Origin: an uncultured Lachnospiraceae bacterium
Lineage (GTDB): Bacteria; Bacillota; Clostridia; Lachnospirales; Lachnospiraceae
Direction: 5' to 3'
DNA: 64,000 nt
NCBI GenBank assembly: GCA_910579395.1
Contig: CAJTUC010000002.1
Span: forward strand, 1 to 64,000
Each line of letters starts with the position of its first letter. Within the stretch, counting starts at the first letter, position 1. The position numbers and the translations under genes were made by a program. A model generated the notes under the pieces. That model ran no database searches and was not told the origin of the DNA. It saw only the letters and a program-made list of their open reading frames with translations. Of the stretch, positions 61,501-64,000 are shown one piece after another.

Positions 61501-63246
61501 ATGAAAGCTGGTTATGTAATAATGAAAAAAAAGGTTACAAAGAAAAATACAACTCACAGGAAATCATCTCATCAAGAATCATCCTATAGGAAATCATCTT
61601 ATAAAAACCGCAAACTCAAAGAAACCCGCTCCCATGACATAATGGATTTAGACGAAGATTGGGACGAGGACTGGACACATCTGGAAGAGGAAGCCGACGA
61701 TGACGACTGGGAAGAAGAATTCGGCGTTCCCGTTAATAAAAAACTGCTTTCCGGCATGGCAGCAGTATGTGTACTGCTCCTGCTCGCCGCGGCAGTTCTT
61801 TTTGCTCTATATTCTCGAAATACGGATACAAAGCTGGAAGCTGTTTCACTGTCCGTCAATCCGTTCCAAATCACGCTGACCGTTCCGCAACCGTCTGTCG
61901 ATATTCAAACCGAAATTTCCATAAATACACCGAACAATATTGAAATCCCCTTGAATACGCTGGACAATACCGAAGTTTCTGTAGGCGCGCTGGACGATGC
62001 CGAGGACCCGCAGAACTCCGGTGCAGCCGGAAATGAAGGAACCGGCGCGGAAGTGACCGTTTCAAAGACCAGTAAAGACGAAACCTCCACTGTCACGCTT
62101 GGCATCGACGTTTCCAAATATCAGGGCACCATCAACTGGGCGGAAGTCAAGGCATCCGGCGTCGATTTTGCCATGATCCGCGTAGGCTACCGGGCCAAAT
62201 CCACGGGAGAGATTTTTGAAGACCCTGCTGCCAGATATAATATGCAGGAAGCACAGGCGGCAGGCGTTAAAATAGGCGCTTACTTCTTTTCTTCCGCCAT
62301 TACGAAAGAGGAAGCCAGAGAAGAAGCTATTTTTACTGCAAATATTATTGCCAAATATAAAATTACCTATCCGGTCGCCTTTAACTGCGAAGATTTTCAG
62401 TCGCCGGACAGCAGGCAATATGGGCTGGATGCCACGCAGCGGACCGAGCTTGCCTGCGCTTTTCTGGACGAAATTTCCGCCGCGGGCTACACGCCCATGT
62501 TCTACGCCTCCAAAGTCGAACTGGAAGGCAGCGCCCAGTGGAATACGGACACGCTGGCCGCCAAATATAAGATCTGGGTAGCACAATACCCGGAGAAACC
62601 TTATCCCGAAACGGCTTCTTCCAGCTATTCCGGCACCCATGATATGTGGCAGTATACCAGCCAGGGAACCGTCGCGGGCATTCCCAAAAAAACCGACGTT
62701 AACGTTGCCTATTTCGGTTATCTGCAGGAAGCAGAAGCAAAAGATGAAACGCCAGCGGAAACGGTAACGGCCAACCCGGAAATCGGCATTATTTTTACCG
62801 AAGTAAACGAAACCGTAACCGCCAAGCAGGAAACAAACCTGCGGACCGAACCGAGCACCTTAAACGATGACTCCGTCGTCGGCAAACTGGTACACGGCGA
62901 CACCGCCACGAGAACAGGAATCGGGCATAACGGCTGGTCAAGAATCATCTATAACGGACAGACACTTTATGCGGTCACGAGTTACCTGACGACCGATATG
63001 GCAGACACCGGACAGCAGGCGCCGCCCCAAGGCCCTGTTTACACACCGGTCAATGAACAGGTAACTGCCAAGATGGAAACGAACCTGCGGACGGAGCCAA
63101 GTACGGCGAGCGACGATACCATTGTCGCCCTTCTCCACAACGGAGAGACGCTCACGAGAACCGCCATCGGCGATAACGGCTGGTCACAGCTTGATTATAA
63201 CGGGCAGACTGTGTATGCGGTCAGCAGTTATCTGATTGTGCAGTGA
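61501..63246 (+). CDS. Membrane-anchored GH25 muramidase-like protein with two SH3b domains
   Basis: A 581-aa protein. A Lys/Ser-rich then acidic cytosolic start is followed by one TM helix (about 83-106), a linker with Asn/Thr repeats, a GH25 domain (about 200-410) and two SH3b domains of near-identical sequence (KQETNLRTEPSTLNDDSVVG and KMETNLRTEPSTASDDTIVA). The first catalytic Asp is in LGIDVSKYQG (Asp203). The expected D-x-E motif reads FNCEDF, with Asn295 in place of Asp and Glu297 kept. It should cut or bind peptidoglycan outside the cell. No clear ribosome site marks the start; 61522 is an alternative. Confidence 0.85.
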   Translation: MKAGYVIMKKKVTKKNTTHRKSSHQESSYRKSSYKNRKLKETRSHDIMDLDEDWDEDWTHLEEEADDDDWEEEFGVPVNKKLLSGMAAVCVLLLLAAAVLFALYSRNTDTKLEAVSLSVNPFQITLTVPQPSVDIQTEISINTPNNIEIPLNTLDNTEVSVGALDDAEDPQNSGAAGNEGTGAEVTVSKTSKDETSTVTLGIDVSKYQGTINWAEVKASGVDFAMIRVGYRAKSTGEIFEDPAARYNMQEAQAAGVKIGAYFFSSAITKEEAREEAIFTANIIAKYKITYPVAFNCEDFQSPDSRQYGLDATQRTELACAFLDEISAAGYTPMFYASKVELEGSAQWNTDTLAAKYKIWVAQYPEKPYPETASSSYSGTHDMWQYTSQGTVAGIPKKTDVNVAYFGYLQEAEAKDETPAETVTANPEIGIIFTEVNETVTAKQETNLRTEPSTLNDDSVVGKLVHGDTATRTGIGHNGWSRIIYNGQTLYAVTSYLTTDMADTGQQAPPQGPVYTPVNEQVTAKMETNLRTEPSTASDDTIVALLHNGETLTRTAIGDNGWSQLDYNGQTVYAVSSYLIVQ

Positions 63247-63255
63247 TAGATTATA

Positions 63256-63284
63256 AAAGGACTTGCCATTTCCGCAAGTCCTTT
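63256..63284. terminator. Bidirectional terminator, GH25 / permease
   Basis: A perfect 11-bp stem (63256-63266 with 63274-63284) with a 7-base loop and flanking A and T tracts lies between two convergent genes. Confidence 0.88.
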
Positions 63285-63294
63285 TTCCAGACTT

Positions 63295-64000
63295 TCACTC
63301 CGTCTCCCGCAGTCTTTCCACGATACTTTTCTTTTTCAGACTCCTGTACGCCATAAGCGGCGCGAATGCTGCCACGAGCAGAAGCAGCGGCATCATGATC
63401 AGAAACGGCAGAATCTGGAAACGATATTCAAAAAACAGCAATATCTTATTCATTGCATTTAGGACAAACCACGACAACGGACTGCCTATCAGGAAACTGA
63501 GTATGCCGGAGATCACCACATAACTGATGCCTTCGCAGACCAGCATTTTCCGAAGCTGGCCGCCCGTCATGCCGATGCTCTGCAGCATAGCGAACTCCCT
63601 TTTTCTGGAAATGATCTCCGTCACAACGGCATTGACGAAATTGAGCATCCCGATCAGGGCGATAATGGCGCATAACGCAATGCCGAGTGTCGAAATGACC
63701 GTTATCATACCTTCAAATTCTTCCCGCAGAGAATCCTTGGAAACATAACCCATTTCCTGATGCGCTTCACTGTATTGCTTAACAGCCGCTTCAAAATCTT
63801 TCTGATATTCATCCGCAACCTGATAGGATACGGCAAAAAGTTCACTTGTTACGCCAAATTCGGATATAGGAAGGATAGCATCGCAGCCATTCGCTGCATA
63901 CCGATGCAGGTTCATGCTGTATGGAATGTTAACAATCGCCATGACTTCATACTCTTTCGAGGCCAGATTTTCATACACGACACCGGTTATTTCGCCATTT
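63295..64000 (-). CDS. FtsX-like ABC transporter permease, 3' part (cut by window edge)
   Basis: The frame stays open to the window end, so only the C-terminal 235 residues or so are seen. They end with the MacB/FtsX permease domain: EGMITVISTLGIALCAIIAL, then VVTEIISRKREFAMLQSIGM, a typical family segment, and two further TM helices. The preceding part (NGEITGVVYENLASKEYEVM) is the extracytoplasmic domain. The internal GTG at 63978 is not a start. Such permeases, with a separate ATPase, often export antimicrobial peptides or act in envelope stress. Confidence 0.85.
   Translation of the reverse strand, partial: NGEITGVVYENLASKEYEVMAIVNIPYSMNLHRYAANGCDAILPISEFGVTSELFAVSYQVADEYQKDFEAAVKQYSEAHQEMGYVSKDSLREEFEGMITVISTLGIALCAIIALIGMLNFVNAVVTEIISRKREFAMLQSIGMTGGQLRKMLVCEGISYVVISGILSFLIGSPLSWFVLNAMNKILLFFEYRFQILPFLIMMPLLLLVAAFAPLMAYRSLKKKSIVERLRETE

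Overview
The window looks like a chromosomal segment of a motile, pilus-forming, anaerobic member of the Firmicutes, most likely family Lachnospiraceae. The evidence is the gene set: a split class I fumarase, a BofA-family protein, a tight adherence (Tad) pilus locus with the DUF5702/DUF6382 proteins typical of that family, two flagellins, a glycogen branching enzyme, a GH51 arabinofuranosidase and a Trp T-box. Species cannot be named from sequence alone. Coding density is high, and most of the left 43 kb is read from the minus strand.

Layout: (1) 0.1-6.1 kb, minus: arabinofuranosidase, DUF6171 protein, rhomboid protease, flavodoxin/SCP2 protein, HIT protein and the two fumarase subunits. (2) 6.2-16.3 kb, minus: a complete Tad pilus operon, in transcription order prepilin peptidase, CpaE-like, CpaF, TadB, TadC, Flp pilin, DUF5702, TadE-like, second A24 peptidase, TadE and an FHA protein. 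(3) 16.5-22.3 kb: bofA and a YaaL-like gene head to head, then fliS, a flagellin and a very large FliK-like protein. (4) 22.4-29 kb, minus: glgB with an unusual 898-aa TPR/AAA-like protein upstream, then ksgA and tatD. (5) 29-41.3 kb: tRNA-Lys, an MBL hydrolase, a metal exporter, an acyltransferase, a heterodimeric ABC exporter, comFB, a CarD regulator, a third ABC exporter, ahcY and a zinc-ribbon protein. (6) 41.3-47.9 kb: a flagellin carrying an inserted zinc metallopeptidase (flagellinolysin type), an adjacent dCache chemoreceptor, an MTA/SAH deaminase and a 2-hydroxyacid dehydrogenase. (7) 48-53.3 kb: an accessory stretch with an HTH-methyltransferase, an acetyltransferase, decayed genes, an HTH membrane protein, a lipoprotein and a 180-bp inverted repeat. 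(8) 53.3-58.8 kb, plus: a tryptophan operon with its promoter and T-box, in which trpE and trpG are reduced to one short fused remnant while trpD, C, F, B and A are intact. (9) 58.8-64 kb: a membrane protein, a TSCPD protein, murG, a transposase-like small ORF, a GH25/SH3b protein and the 3' part of an FtsX-like permease cut by the window edge.

The points most worth a second look are the protease-bearing flagellin, the trpE-trpG collapse next to two palindromic elements, the 898-aa glycogen-operon protein, the duplicated Cys/His module on a TadE-like pseudopilin, and an Asn in place of an expected catalytic Asp in the GH25 protein. No CRISPR array, intact insertion sequence, prophage or rRNA gene was seen.
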